Shown here: positions 12,040 to 21,200 of the stretch, in pieces
Position numbering within the stretch: the first letter of the stretch is position 1
Layout of the letters: the number at the start of each line of letters is the position of its first letter
Assembly: GCF_021216655.1 (NCBI RefSeq)
Contig: NZ_CP080437.1
Span: forward strand, 868,001 to 932,000
DNA from: Clavibacter michiganensis
GTDB lineage: Bacteria > Actinomycetota > Actinomycetes > Actinomycetales > Microbacteriaceae
Length of the DNA stretch: 64,000 nucleotides
Direction: 5' to 3'
Notes under the pieces: model-generated
The model's input: only the letters and a program-made list of their open reading frames with translations
Databases searched by the model: none
Told to the model about the DNA's origin: nothing
Program-made: the position numbers and the translations under genes

Positions 12040-14169
12040 CTACTCCACGCCGCGGATCGGCGGGTGGTGGAACGTGTCGCCGAAGGCGCGATCGCTCGCC
12101 CCGACGCGATCGAGGTACGGCGTCAGGCCGCCCATCTGGAACGGGTAGCCGGCGCCGAGGATGAGGCACAGGTCGATGTCCTCGGCCGCGTGCACCACGT
12201 CGTCCTCGAGCATGCGGTGCACCTCGTCCGCGAGGCCCGTCTCGACGCGCTCGCGGATCTCGTCGCCGGTCATCGGATCGGTGCCGCCCTTCACGATGCG
12301 GACGGCCTCCTTGTCGAATCCCGTGGGGCGGCCCTTGGCGTCGCGGGAGTAGATCCGCCCGAGCTCGGCGAGCCGGTGCAGGTTGGGGCTCTCGAAGAAG
12401 CGGTCGGGGAACGCGGCGTGGTGCGTGTCGAGCACGTGCGCACCCACCTTGAGTCCCACGAGCTCGAGCAGCTCGAACGGCGTCATCGGCAGGCCGAACG
12501 GGGCGAGCGAGCGGTCGACGACCTCGAAGGGCGTGCCCGTGTCCACCGCGTGCATGGCCTCGCCCAGCACCTTGGCCAGGATCCGGTTCACCACGAAGCC
12601 GGGCGTGTCCCGCGTGATGACGGCGTTCTTCTTCAGCGTCTTCGCGACCTGCATCGCCGTCGCGAGCGTCTCGTCCGTCGTCTGCGGCGTGCGCACGACC
12701 TCGATGAGCGGCATCACGGCCACGGGGTTGAAGAAGTGGAACCCGACGAGGCGCTCCGGGTTCGCGAGCCGCTCCCCGATGCGCTCGACGGACAGGCTCG
12801 ACGTGTTGGTCGCCAGGATGGCCGTCGCGGAGACGTGCTGCTCGATCTCGGCGAACACCTGCTGCTTCACGCTCAGCTCCTCGAACACGGCCTCGATGAC
12901 CCAGTCCGCGTCGGCGAAGTCGGCCTTGTCGGTCGTGCCCGTGACGAGCGCCGTCAGCCGGTTGGCCTCGTCGGGGGAGATGCGCCCCTTCTCGGCGAGC
13001 TTCCGGATCTCGCCATGGATGCCGGCGACCCCCGCGTCGACGCGTGTCTGGTCGAGGTCCGTGATGACCACGGGCACCTGGAGCCTGCGCACGAACAGCA
13101 GGGCGAACTGCGACGCCATGAGGCCGGCGCCGACGACCCCGACCTTGGTGACCTTGCGGGCGAGCGCCTTGTCGGGCGCTCCCGCTGGCCGCTTCGCGCG
13201 CTTCTGCACCAGGTCGAACGCGTAGATGCTGGCGCGGAACTGGTCGCCCGAGATGAGGTCCGCGAGGGCCTCGTCCTCGGCGGCGAAGCCCTCCTCGCGC
13301 GTCGTGTTCCTGGCCGCCTTCAGCAGGTCGAGCGCGCGGTACGGCGACTGGGCGACCGTGCCGATCCGCTGCTCGAGCGACTTCCGCGCGATGCCGATGG
13401 CGATGTCCCACTTGGCGATGCGCTCGAGGCGGCCCGGAGCGTTGGGGCGCTTCACCTCGACCGCGCCGGAGATGACGCCGTCGGCCCAGCGGATCGACTG
13501 CTCGAGGAACGACGCGGACGGGAACGACGCGTCGGCGATGCCGAGCTCCATCACGTCGGCCGCCTTGATCGTGCGGTTGTTCTTGAGCGGGTTCTCGATG
13601 ATCACCTTGAGCGCGTTCTCGATGCCGATGAGGTTCGGCAGCAGCCACGCCCCGCCCCAGCCGGGGATGATGCCGAGGAAGACCTCGGGCAGCGCCACGG
13701 CGGGCACGGACTCGTCGACCGTGCGGTAGTCGGAGTTCAGGCCGATCTCGAGCCCGCCGCCGAGCGCGAGCCCGTTGATGAAGGTGAACGACGGCACGCC
13801 GAGGCGGTGCAGGCGGCCCAGGGTGTCGTGCCCGAGCTGCGCCATCTGGCGGCCGACCTCGCGGCTGGGGATCTCGCCGACCTTGCTGAGGTCCGCGCCG
13901 GCGGCGAGGATGAACGGCTTGCCGGTGATCGCGACGCCGCGGATCTCCCCGGCGGCCGCCCGGGCGGCGAGGCCGTCGAGCGCGTCCGCGAGCTCCAGGA
14001 GGGTGGCCGGCCCGAGGGTGGAGGGCCGCGTGTGGTCGCGGCCGTTGTCGAGCGTGACGAGCGCGAGCACGCCGCCGGAGGGCAGCGGCACGTCGCGGAC
14101 GAGCGAGTGCGTGACGACCTCGTCGGGATCGAGCGCCACGAGCTCCCGGAAGCGGCTGGTGTCGGTCAC
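12040..14169 (-). CDS. fadB: Fatty-acid oxidation multifunctional protein (enoyl-CoA hydratase / 3-hydroxyacyl-CoA dehydrogenase)
   Basis: Carries two steps of beta-oxidation, hydrating enoyl-CoA and oxidising the 3-hydroxyacyl-CoA with NAD. The N-terminal crotonase domain shows the oxyanion-hole segments ILAAGADLSKV and FINGLALGGGLEIGL. The dehydrogenase domain begins near residue 330 with VGVVGAGLMASQFALLF (NAD-binding) and continues with ATNTSSLSVERIG, GFHFFNPVAVMPLIEVV and DTPGFVVNRIL. The GTG start overlaps the thiolase stop (GTGA) and gives 709 residues. The frame is open far upstream, but that reads the thiolase gene in the wrong frame. It forms an operon with the thiolase. Confidence 0.93.
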   Translation of the reverse strand: MTDTSRFRELVALDPDEVVTHSLVRDVPLPSGGVLALVTLDNGRDHTRPSTLGPATLLELADALDGLAARAAAGEIRGVAITGKPFILAAGADLSKVGEIPSREVGRQMAQLGHDTLGRLHRLGVPSFTFINGLALGGGLEIGLNSDYRTVDESVPAVALPEVFLGIIPGWGGAWLLPNLIGIENALKVIIENPLKNNRTIKAADVMELGIADASFPSASFLEQSIRWADGVISGAVEVKRPNAPGRLERIAKWDIAIGIARKSLEQRIGTVAQSPYRALDLLKAARNTTREEGFAAEDEALADLISGDQFRASIYAFDLVQKRAKRPAGAPDKALARKVTKVGVVGAGLMASQFALLFVRRLQVPVVITDLDQTRVDAGVAGIHGEIRKLAEKGRISPDEANRLTALVTGTTDKADFADADWVIEAVFEELSVKQQVFAEIEQHVSATAILATNTSSLSVERIGERLANPERLVGFHFFNPVAVMPLIEVVRTPQTTDETLATAMQVAKTLKKNAVITRDTPGFVVNRILAKVLGEAMHAVDTGTPFEVVDRSLAPFGLPMTPFELLELVGLKVGAHVLDTHHAAFPDRFFESPNLHRLAELGRIYSRDAKGRPTGFDKEAVRIVKGGTDPMTGDEIRERVETGLADEVHRMLEDDVVHAAEDIDLCLILGAGYPFQMGGLTPYLDRVGASDRAFGDTFHHPPIRGVE

Positions 14170-15374
14170 TTGGTCCTCTTCCTCTTGCCGGTGAAGTGCG
14201 GGTTCTCCCAGATGACGCTGCCGCCCTGGCCGAGGCCGACGCACATCGCCGTGAGGCCGTAGCGGACCTCGGGGTGCTGCTCGAACTGGCGCGCGAGCTG
14301 GTTCATCAGCCGCACGCCGCTGGACGCGAGCGGATGGCCGACGGCGATGGCGCCGCCGTACTCGTTGACGCGCGGGTCGTCGTCGTCGATGCCGAAGTGG
14401 TCGAGGAGGCTGAGCACCTGGATGGCGAACGCCTCGTTGAGCTCGAAGAGCCCGATGTCGTCGATCGAGAGGCCGGCCTTGCGGAGCGCCTTCTCCGTGC
14501 TCGGCACGGGGCCGATGCCCATGATCTCGGGCTCGACGCCTGCGAACGCGAAGGACACCAGGGTCATCTTCGGCGCGAGGCCGAGCTCCTTCACGGCATC
14601 GCCGCTCGCGAGCAGGGCGGCCGTGGCGCCGTCGTTGAGGCCCGACGAGTTGCCGGCCGTGACGCGGCCGTGCGGGCGGAACGGGGTGCGGAGCCCGGCG
14701 AGTCCCTCCAGCGTCGTCTCGGGGCGCATGGCCTCGTCGCGCGTCGCCAGCCCCCAGCCGCTCTCGGAGCGGGTCGCGACGGGCACGAGGTCCGGCTGGA
14801 TCTCGCCGTTCGCGTACGCGAGGGCGGTCTTCTGCTGGCTCGCGAGCGCGTAGCGGTCGGCGCGTTCGCGGGTGAGCGCGGGGAACCGGTCGTGGATCCG
14901 CTCGGCCGTGTTGCCCATGTTGAGGGCGTCCTGGCTCACGAGGCGCTCGGCGAGGAAGCGCGGGTTCGGGTCCGCGTCGAAGCCCATGGGGTGGCGGCCC
15001 ATGTGCTCGACGCCGCCCGCGATCGCGAGGTCGTAGGCGCCGAACGCGATGCCGCCCGCGGTGGCGGTGACGCTCGTCATGGCGCCGGCGCACATCCGGT
15101 CGATGGCGTAGCCGGGCACCGAGCGCGGGAGGCCGGCCAGGAGCGCGGCCGTGCGGCCCAGGGTCAGGCCCTGGTCGCCCGTCTGGGTCGTGGCCGCGAT
15201 GGCGACCTCGTCGATCCGGTCCTTCGGCACCTGCGGGTTCCGCTCGAGCAACCCGATCATGGCCTTGACCACCAGGTCGTCGGCGCGGGTCCGCCAGTAC
15301 ATGCCCTTCTCACCCGCTCGTCCGAACGGGGTGCGTACCCCGTCCACGAAATGGACTTCGGCTCTCTCGACCAC
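14166..15374 (-). CDS. fadA: Acetyl-CoA acyltransferase (thiolase)
   Basis: Cleaves 3-ketoacyl-CoA with CoA to finish each beta-oxidation round; some relatives run the reverse acetoacetyl-CoA synthesis. The 402 residues are typical. The acylated cysteine is in DRMCAGAMTS near residue 95. The other catalytic motifs are NEAFAIQV, GHPLASSGVRL and the second cysteine in TAMCVGLGQGG. The GTG start is preceded by a strong GAGGAGG ribosome-binding site. TAGGGT about 40 bases upstream (15412-15417, minus strand) may be the -10 element of the operon. It is translated before, and coupled to, the fadB-like gene, so the two subunits of the trifunctional complex are made together. Confidence 0.92.
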   Translation of the reverse strand: MVERAEVHFVDGVRTPFGRAGEKGMYWRTRADDLVVKAMIGLLERNPQVPKDRIDEVAIAATTQTGDQGLTLGRTAALLAGLPRSVPGYAIDRMCAGAMTSVTATAGGIAFGAYDLAIAGGVEHMGRHPMGFDADPNPRFLAERLVSQDALNMGNTAERIHDRFPALTRERADRYALASQQKTALAYANGEIQPDLVPVATRSESGWGLATRDEAMRPETTLEGLAGLRTPFRPHGRVTAGNSSGLNDGATAALLASGDAVKELGLAPKMTLVSFAFAGVEPEIMGIGPVPSTEKALRKAGLSIDDIGLFELNEAFAIQVLSLLDHFGIDDDDPRVNEYGGAIAVGHPLASSGVRLMNQLARQFEQHPEVRYGLTAMCVGLGQGGSVIWENPHFTGKRKRTK

Positions 15375-15445
15375 TGACGCCTCCTCGCATCGATTTCCCC
15401 CACCCTAGGAAGAAGCCGGACGGGAGCCGAATCCGTTGACTGTTC

Positions 15446-16936
15446 CTACGAGGCCCCGTCGTCGGTCACGTCGTCGGCTTGGCCGGCATCGACAAAGGCC
15501 GCCGCCACCGGAGCGGCCGTCGCCTCGACCTGCCAGGGGCGCGCACCCCAGGACTCGAGGGCCGTCGCGACGGCCTCGGGCGCGAGGTCGTCGGGCGGCG
15601 TCCACGCGACGCGACGCAGCACCTCGGGCGTGAGCAGGTTCTCCTGCGGCACGCCCATCGCGGTCGCGACCTCCTGGACGGCGACGCGGGCGCGCTTGAG
15701 TCGGCGGTCGGCGGCGGGGTCCTTGTCGGCCCACGCCTTCGGCGGCGGCATGGTCTCGCCCGTGCCGCGCAGCTGCGGGAACTCGGTCGCGGCGAGGCCC
15801 CGCTCCACGGCGGCCCACCAGCGGTCGATCTCGCTGCGGCTCGCGCGGCCCGAGAACTCGCGCACCGCGGCGAGGTCGCGCTTGGTCTGCGGCAGGACGC
15901 GCGCGACCGCGACGAGCGACCCGTCGGGGACGAGGCGTCCGGGGCTCGTGTCGACCTCGCGCGCGTAGGCGTCGCGGGCCTCCCACAGCTCCTTCGCGAC
16001 CGCGAGGTTGCGTCCGCCGCGGACCCCGTGCAGGCCGCTCAGACGACGCCACGGCTCCACCCGCGCGGGCTTCGCCTCCTTGGCGATGGTCGCGGCGAAC
16101 TCCTGCTCGGCGATGCCGGTCTTGCCCTGCTCCTCGAGGCGGCGGGCGATCTCGTCGCGCACGTCGACGAGCAGCTCCACGTCGAGCGCGGCGTAGACGA
16201 GCCAGGCGCGGGGGAGCGGGCGGGTCGACCAGTCGGCGGCCGAGTGCTCCTTGGCCAGGTGGATCCCGAGCAGCTCCTCCACGACCGTGCCCAGGCCCAC
16301 GCGGGGCAGGCCGAGGAGTCGCGAGGCGAGCTCGGTGTCGAAGATGCGCTGCGGGTCGAGGCCCACCTCGCGGAGGCAGGCGAGGTCCTGGCTCGCGGCG
16401 TGCAGCACCCACTCGACGTCGCGGATCACGGCGTCGAGCTCCGAGAAGCCGCCCACCGCGGGCGGGTCGAAGAGGAACGTGCCGGCCCCGCGGCGGAACA
16501 CCTGGATGAGGTACGCACGCTGGCTGTAGCGGAAGCCCGACGCGCGCTCGGCGTCGACCGCGATGGGACCGGTGCCGGCCGCGATCGCCTCGACGGCGCG
16601 GAGGTACTCCTCCCGGGTGTCGATGACGGTGAGGTCGCCTGTCGCGGCGGCCTCACGGAGGGGCTTGGGCGCGGGGGCGTCGGTCTCCGCGACCCGCGCC
16701 AGGGCGGGCGTGTCGCCGGACGCGGAGCCGGGCGCCGACTGGGCCGCCGGGGCGGCCGCGGTCCGCCGGGTGCCCGTCCGGCTCCGGGCGACGACCGCGT
16801 CGGTGGCGGTTGATCCTGGCACGTCGGAGAACAGGGACGGGCCCATGGCCGGGCGGCTCAGGCCGGCGGGAGTCGACGGGACGGGAGCATCGCCGCCGGT
16901 CGCGTCGGGGTCGGGGGTGTCGGACGGGGCGTTCAC
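15446..16936 (-). CDS. rnd: Ribonuclease D-type 3'-5' exonuclease with HRDC domain
   Basis: A DEDD-family exoribonuclease likely to trim structured RNAs such as tRNA precursors. The three Exo motifs are DAERASG (Exo I, D-x-E), HAASQDLACL (Exo II) and YAALDVELL (Exo III, Y-x3-D). An HRDC-like nucleic-acid-binding region follows at about residue 300. The first 100 residues are Pro/Ala/Thr-rich and not conserved. The GTG at 16936 overlaps the DUF3000 stop (GTGA) and is chosen for coupling, giving 496 residues. An ATG about 40 codons in (MGPSLFSDVPG) is an alternative. It is the second gene of a DUF3000-rnd pair. Confidence 0.88.
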   Translation of the reverse strand: MNAPSDTPDPDATGGDAPVPSTPAGLSRPAMGPSLFSDVPGSTATDAVVARSRTGTRRTAAAPAAQSAPGSASGDTPALARVAETDAPAPKPLREAAATGDLTVIDTREEYLRAVEAIAAGTGPIAVDAERASGFRYSQRAYLIQVFRRGAGTFLFDPPAVGGFSELDAVIRDVEWVLHAASQDLACLREVGLDPQRIFDTELASRLLGLPRVGLGTVVEELLGIHLAKEHSAADWSTRPLPRAWLVYAALDVELLVDVRDEIARRLEEQGKTGIAEQEFAATIAKEAKPARVEPWRRLSGLHGVRGGRNLAVAKELWEARDAYAREVDTSPGRLVPDGSLVAVARVLPQTKRDLAAVREFSGRASRSEIDRWWAAVERGLAATEFPQLRGTGETMPPPKAWADKDPAADRRLKRARVAVQEVATAMGVPQENLLTPEVLRRVAWTPPDDLAPEAVATALESWGARPWQVEATAAPVAAAFVDAGQADDVTDDGAS

Positions 16937-17529
16937 GTCCGGGTGCGTCGCGCTGATAGCAGTGTCACTCCTTCGCCCGCGGGAGGGAGCCCTGCGAGCA
17001 TGCACAGTAGTTCCCCCCAGCCTTCCACATGGGCGGTCACGTCGGCGTCCGCCGGCGTCCACGAGGCGCGCAGCTCGATCTTGGCGCCGCTGCCCTGGCG
17101 GGCCAGCTCGCCGTAGCCGGTCGAGATGATCCGGGTGGCGGTCCCGGAGGGCGAGGAGTAGCGGGCGCCGCGCGATGCCAGGCCGTCGACGAGCCATGAC
17201 CAGGCGACGTCGGCGAGGAACGGATCCGTCCCCATGTCGGTCTCGAGCGGTGCCTGCGCGAAGCAGACGACGCGGAAGGCGCCGCCCCACGCCTCCGGCT
17301 CCTCGGGGTCGTGCAGCAGGATGAAGCGGCCGGTGCCGAGCTCCGAGTCGGAGGCATGGCCCGAGGGCGAGACGTCCGCGGCGAGCGCCACGGCGTACGG
17401 CGCCAGGTTGCTCGAGGGCGAGGGGATCTCCGTCAGCACGAGCTCGGACCTCGTGGTCGCGCGCCGCAGCGCGTCCAGCGCCGCGCGGAACTCGGGTGGA
17501 TCCTCGGCACTGTCACGGGTCTCTACCAC
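16933..17529 (-). CDS. DUF3000 family protein
   Basis: A 198-residue actinobacterial protein of unknown function. The conserved region covers most of its length, with FRAALDALRRATTRSELVLTEIPSPS near the start and ARQGSGAKIELRASWTP near residue 145. No membrane segment, signal peptide or cofactor motif is visible. Its stop overlaps the start of the RNase D gene, a pairing conserved across actinobacteria that suggests a shared RNA-related role without proving it. The preceding 94-base gap to the pyrimidine reductase gene probably holds the promoter. Confidence 0.85.
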   Translation of the reverse strand: MVETRDSAEDPPEFRAALDALRRATTRSELVLTEIPSPSSNLAPYAVALAADVSPSGHASDSELGTGRFILLHDPEEPEAWGGAFRVVCFAQAPLETDMGTDPFLADVAWSWLVDGLASRGARYSSPSGTATRIISTGYGELARQGSGAKIELRASWTPADADVTAHVEGWGELLCMLAGLPPAGEGVTLLSARRTRT

Positions 17530-17623
17530 GTGTGCAGACTATGGTCCGCCGGTCGACGCGCCGGGAGCCACGCCGCGGCGTCGACGCGCGGGCGCCGCCC
17601 TCGATGACCGCGCGATCAGGGGA

Positions 17624-18370
17624 TCAGCCCCGCCGCATCGCCCAGCGCGCGTAGGTGCGGTGGTCGTCGTCGACGAGCAGCTGGTCGAGCCGCATCGGCG
17701 CGTGGATGCCGGAGCCCGCCGGGACGAGCGGCGTCAGCGGCGTCGCGAGCTCGGGCGACGTGGTCAGGCAGAGCTCGTCGACCCGGCCCGCGGAGACGAG
17801 GGACGCGGCGAGCGCCGGCCCGCCCTCGCACACCACGTGCGTCAGGCCGCGTCCGCGGAGCGCGTCGACGACGACGTCGCCGGACATCCGCCCGTCGGCC
17901 GCAGCGCCCAGGGGCACGGTCACGATCTCCGCCGGCACGCCGTCGAGCGTCGCGACGGCGCGGTCGCGCGCCTCCGGCGGGCAGAGCACGAGGAGGCGGC
18001 CCTGCGCGGCGTCCGGGTCGAAGCGGTGACCCTCCAGGTCGCCCGACGAGGTGGCGACTGCCAGCGGCGTCCGACGGGGGAGGACGTAGCGCTCGGCGCG
18101 CACCGTGCCCGCGCCGACGAGGACGACGTCGGCGAGCTCGCGGATGACGCCGAGGATCCGCCGGTCGACGACGCTCGACAGGCTGTCGGACGTGCCGTCG
18201 GCGCCGACCACGCTGCCGTCGACCGACGCCACGAAGTTGAGGCGGACGTGGTCGGCGGATCCCGGACGGTAGAGGTCCTCCAGCCACGTCCTCGTGCCGG
18301 CGTCGTCCAGCACGTGCGAGGAAGCAGCGTCGGCCGGACCGGCGACGGGGAGGACCCGCGTGATCCTCAT
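17624..18370 (-). CDS. Pyrimidine reductase family protein (RibD C-terminal-like)
   Basis: A stand-alone reductase domain of the RibD/dihydrofolate reductase fold, 248 residues. It shows RLNFVASVDGSVVGADGTS at about residue 43, the NADPH-binding LADVVLVGAGTVRAERY and the THVVCEGGPALAASL motif near residue 180. RibD-type domains reduce the ribosyl side chain in riboflavin synthesis, but there is no deaminase domain and no rib operon here, so the substrate is uncertain. The ATG start overlaps the sufE stop (ATGA). It is the last gene of a rhodanese-sufE-reductase operon. Confidence 0.82.
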   Translation of the reverse strand: MRITRVLPVAGPADAASSHVLDDAGTRTWLEDLYRPGSADHVRLNFVASVDGSVVGADGTSDSLSSVVDRRILGVIRELADVVLVGAGTVRAERYVLPRRTPLAVATSSGDLEGHRFDPDAAQGRLLVLCPPEARDRAVATLDGVPAEIVTVPLGAAADGRMSGDVVVDALRGRGLTHVVCEGGPALAASLVSAGRVDELCLTTSPELATPLTPLVPAGSGIHAPMRLDQLLVDDDHRTYARWAMRRG

Positions 18371-18807
18371 CCGGCGAGCCGCTCGCGCACCTGCCGCTTG
18401 ACCCGCCCGAGCATGGCCGTCATGCCGCGCATGCGCAGCGGCGACACGGCGGCGTCGAGCCCGATGGTGGACGGGTAGTCGTCGGGCACGGCGAGCACCA
18501 CGTCGGCGGGGAGCCCGTCGAGGCCCTGCGCGAGGATCGACGCGAACCCGCGGCTCGTCGGGGCCTCGGCCGGCGCCTGCGCGTGCACGTGCACGTCGCC
18601 GTCCACGACCTCCACGAACATGAACACGGGCGACTGGCACTCCTCCACGCGCTCGAGGAGGTCCGGGTGGTCGGCGTACCGTGCCGGCAGCTCGGGCAGC
18701 TCGTTGCTGAAGTCGAGCAGGAGGAGGAGCCGGTCCCGCTGCTCCAGCGCGAGGAAGTCGTCGCGGATCTCGGCGAGCGCCGCGGGCAGCTCGGGCGTGC
18801 CGGTCAT
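18367..18807 (-). CDS. sufE: SufE family sulfur acceptor protein
   Basis: SufE proteins take persulfide sulfur from a cysteine desulfurase and pass it to the Fe-S assembly scaffold. The protein is 146 residues. The acceptor cysteine is present in [12 protein letters not shown] at about residue 58. The C-terminal part has the family helix [17 protein letters not shown] segment ([12 protein letters not shown]). The ATG at 18807 overlaps the stop of the sulfurtransferase (ATGA). The frame runs open upstream but does not match the family. Partnering with the upstream rhodanese suggests a shared sulfur-transfer path. Confidence 0.9.
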   Translation of the reverse strand: MTGTPELPAALAEIRDDFLALEQRDRLLLLLDFSNELPELPARYADHPDLLERVEECQSPVFMFVEVVDGDVHVHAQAPAEAPTSRGFASILAQGLDGLPADVVLAVPDDYPSTIGLDAAVSPLRMRGMTAMLGRVKRQVRERLAG

Positions 18808-19715
18808 CGGGCGGGCAGCTCCCCGGGCTCGGCGCCCTGGACGATGGGGACGCGCACGGCGGAGCCCCACTCGGTCCAGGAGCCGTCGTAGTTGCGGACG
18901 CCTTCGAAGCCCAGCAGGTGCGTCAGGACGAACCACGTGTGGCTCGAGCGCTCGCCGATGCGGCACAGCACCACCACGTCATCGCCGTCGCCGAGGCCCG
19001 CACCGTCGCGGTAGACCGCGTCGAGCTCGGCGCGCGTCTTGAAGGACCCGTCCTCGGCCGCGGCCTTCGCCCACGGGACGTTCTTCGACGAGGGGATGTG
19101 GCCGGCGCGGAGCGAGCCCTCCTCGGGGTATGCCGGCGCGGTCGTGCGCTGGCCGGTGTACTCCTCGGGGCTGCGGACGTCGATGAGCGGGTTGCCGAGG
19201 TGCGCGAGCACGTCGTCCTTGAACGCGCGGATCTCCTCGTCGCGGCGCTCGACGACGGGGTACTCGACGGGGGTGACCGCCGGCCGGTCGGTCGTGGTCG
19301 GGCGGCCCTCGGCGATCCACTTGTCGCGGCCGCCGTCGAGCAGGCGCACGTCCTCGTGCCCGAACAGCGTGAATACCCAGAGGGCGTACGCGGCCCACCA
19401 GTTGCTCTTGTCGCCGTAGATGACGACCGTGCTGTCGCGCGCGATGCCGCGCTCGGACATGAGCTGCGCGAACCGCTCGCCGTCGACGTAGTCGCGCTGC
19501 ACGGGGTCGTTGAGGTCGGTGTGCCAGTCGAGCTTGACCGCGCCGGGGATGTGGCCGGTCTCGTAGAGCAGCACGTCCTCGTCGGACTCGACGACCACCA
19601 GACCGGGCGTCAGGGCGCCGTCTGCGAGGCGCTCCTGGAGCCAGTCGCCGCTGACGAGTCGCTCCGGGTGGGCGTACTCGGCGAACCTGGGGGTGGTGTC
19701 CGGCTCGACGGCCAT
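18804..19715 (-). CDS. Two-domain sulfurtransferase (rhodanese / 3-mercaptopyruvate sulfurtransferase type)
   Basis: Transfers a sulfane sulfur from thiosulfate or mercaptopyruvate to an acceptor. It has two rhodanese domains of about 150 residues. The first is inactive and lacks the cysteine. The second carries the active-site loop CRIGERSSH near residue 250. The CRIGERS form is the actinobacterial thiosulfate:cyanide type rather than the CGSGVTA of mercaptopyruvate enzymes. At 303 residues it is full length. It starts a three-gene operon with sufE and the pyrimidine reductase, all joined by four-base overlaps, and is divergent from zapE over 147 bases. Confidence 0.9.
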   Translation of the reverse strand: MAVEPDTTPRFAEYAHPERLVSGDWLQERLADGALTPGLVVVESDEDVLLYETGHIPGAVKLDWHTDLNDPVQRDYVDGERFAQLMSERGIARDSTVVIYGDKSNWWAAYALWVFTLFGHEDVRLLDGGRDKWIAEGRPTTTDRPAVTPVEYPVVERRDEEIRAFKDDVLAHLGNPLIDVRSPEEYTGQRTTAPAYPEEGSLRAGHIPSSKNVPWAKAAAEDGSFKTRAELDAVYRDGAGLGDGDDVVVLCRIGERSSHTWFVLTHLLGFEGVRNYDGSWTEWGSAVRVPIVQGAEPGELPAR

Positions 19716-19862
19716 GGGGCTCTCCTGATCTCGCGGCCGGAGGGGCCGCGCTGGGTGGGACGCGGATTAGTCTGGTGGGTGTTCCGCGGGCACCAAGCGC
19801 CGCGCGTCGACCACCGTCAACGGTAACGGTTCGGCCCGCGCGGGACTTCCCTGCACCGCCAC

Positions 19863-20948
19863 ATGACAGCCGGAGACCCACCTGTGACGAACGCCGAGAT
19901 CGGATCGCCGAGCCACGACGCGGAGGGCACGGCACCGGGTGCGCTCGTCGGCCGCTCGCCGAGCATCACCGGCCAGGAGATCGCCGCGCACCTCGTGCCG
20001 CCACGCCAGTTCGACGACGCGCGGTTCGACACCTACCGGCCCGACCCCGAGTACGACACTCAGGCGCAGGCCGTCGAGGTGCTGCGCGCGTTCTCGGGCG
20101 ACAGGGCCGGATCCCGCGGCGGCCTGTTCTCGCGCAAGAAGGCGCCCGCCCTGAAGCCCGGCGTCTACCTCGACGGCGGGTTCGGCGTCGGCAAGACGCA
20201 CCTCCTCGCGTCGCTCTGGCACGCCATGCCGGGACCGAAGTACTTCGGCACCTTCATCGAGTACACGGCGCTCGTCGGGGCTCTCGGCTACCAGGGCGCC
20301 GTCGGCATCCTCCGCGGAGCGACGCTCGTGGCCATCGACGAGTTCGAGCTCGACGACCCGGGCGACACGATGATGATGACGCGCCTGCTGTCCGACCTCG
20401 TGGCCGACGGCACGCGCATCGCCGCGACGAGCAACACGCCGCCGAACGCCCTGGGGGAGGGGCGCTTCGCGGCGGCCGACTTCCTCCGCGAGATCCAGGC
20501 CATGAGCGACCGGTTCGACACCATCCGCATCGACGGCCTCGACTACCGGCGCCGCGCCTTCGAAGGCCACGCGGTCACCGTCGACGCCGACGACCTCGAC
20601 GCACGGGCCGATGCCGCGCAGGCCGGCGGCCGGGCCGTGACCGTCGACGCCTTCCCCGAGCTGGTCGCGCACCTCTCGCGGCTGCACCCCTCGAAGTACG
20701 TGAAGGTCATCGAGGGCGTCGACGCCATCGCGCTCCGCGACGTGACCCAGCTGCAGGGCCAGACCGACGCGCTCCGCTTCGTCGCCTTCGTGGACCGGGT
20801 CTACGACGCGCAGATCCCGCTGCTCGCGTCGGGCACGCCGTTCGACGAGGCGTTCTCGGCCGAGATGCTCGCGGGCGGTTACCGCAAGAAGTACCTGCGC
20901 GCGATCTCGCGGCTCATCTCGCTCACCGCGGCCGGACGCGACATCTAG
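19863..20948 (+). CDS. zapE: Cell division ATPase ZapE (AFG1/LACE1 family)
   Basis: An AAA-type ATPase related to E. coli ZapE, which acts on the Z-ring, and to mitochondrial AFG1. Walker A is GGFGVGKTH at about residue 105. Walker B is TLVAIDEFELDDPGD near residue 160, and the sensor region TRIAATSNTPPNALGEGRF follows. The conserved C-terminal segment FVDRVYDAQIPLLASG is present. It is 361 residues. ATG at 19863 is used; a GTG eight codons on is as likely. No promoter is certain in the divergent region shared with the sulfurtransferase. Confidence 0.9.
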   Translation: MTAGDPPVTNAEIGSPSHDAEGTAPGALVGRSPSITGQEIAAHLVPPRQFDDARFDTYRPDPEYDTQAQAVEVLRAFSGDRAGSRGGLFSRKKAPALKPGVYLDGGFGVGKTHLLASLWHAMPGPKYFGTFIEYTALVGALGYQGAVGILRGATLVAIDEFELDDPGDTMMMTRLLSDLVADGTRIAATSNTPPNALGEGRFAAADFLREIQAMSDRFDTIRIDGLDYRRRAFEGHAVTVDADDLDARADAAQAGGRAVTVDAFPELVAHLSRLHPSKYVKVIEGVDAIALRDVTQLQGQTDALRFVAFVDRVYDAQIPLLASGTPFDEAFSAEMLAGGYRKKYLRAISRLISLTAAGRDI

Positions 20949-21038
20949 CCCACCGCGCTCCGACGTCCCTGGATCGGGGGCCGTCGCGGGCATCCCCGCC
21001 GCGCGCGGAAACACGATGTTCACACGCGCGCCACCCGT

Positions 21039-21054
21039 GTAACGCGCCGGAAAC
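21039..21054 (+). promoter_or_regulatory. GlnR-type nitrogen box upstream of amt
   Basis: GTAAC, six bases, GAAAC matches the a-site/b-site pattern of actinobacterial GlnR boxes (GTnAC-n6-GAAAC). It lies about 150 bases before the amt start, in the only long non-coding stretch of the area (20949-21200). A second, weaker GAAAC (21008-21012) stands about 30 bases upstream. Confidence 0.55.
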
Positions 21055-21200
21055 ACGTCCGGCGAGCCGGCGAAACCTCGCCCCCCGACACTGGACGCGT
21101 ACCCGGCATCCGGCTCGCGCCGAACCACCCGACCACACGGGCGGCCGCTCGCCTCCAGTCCGGTGCGACCCCCTGCACGATCTACGAGAGGTGAAACACC

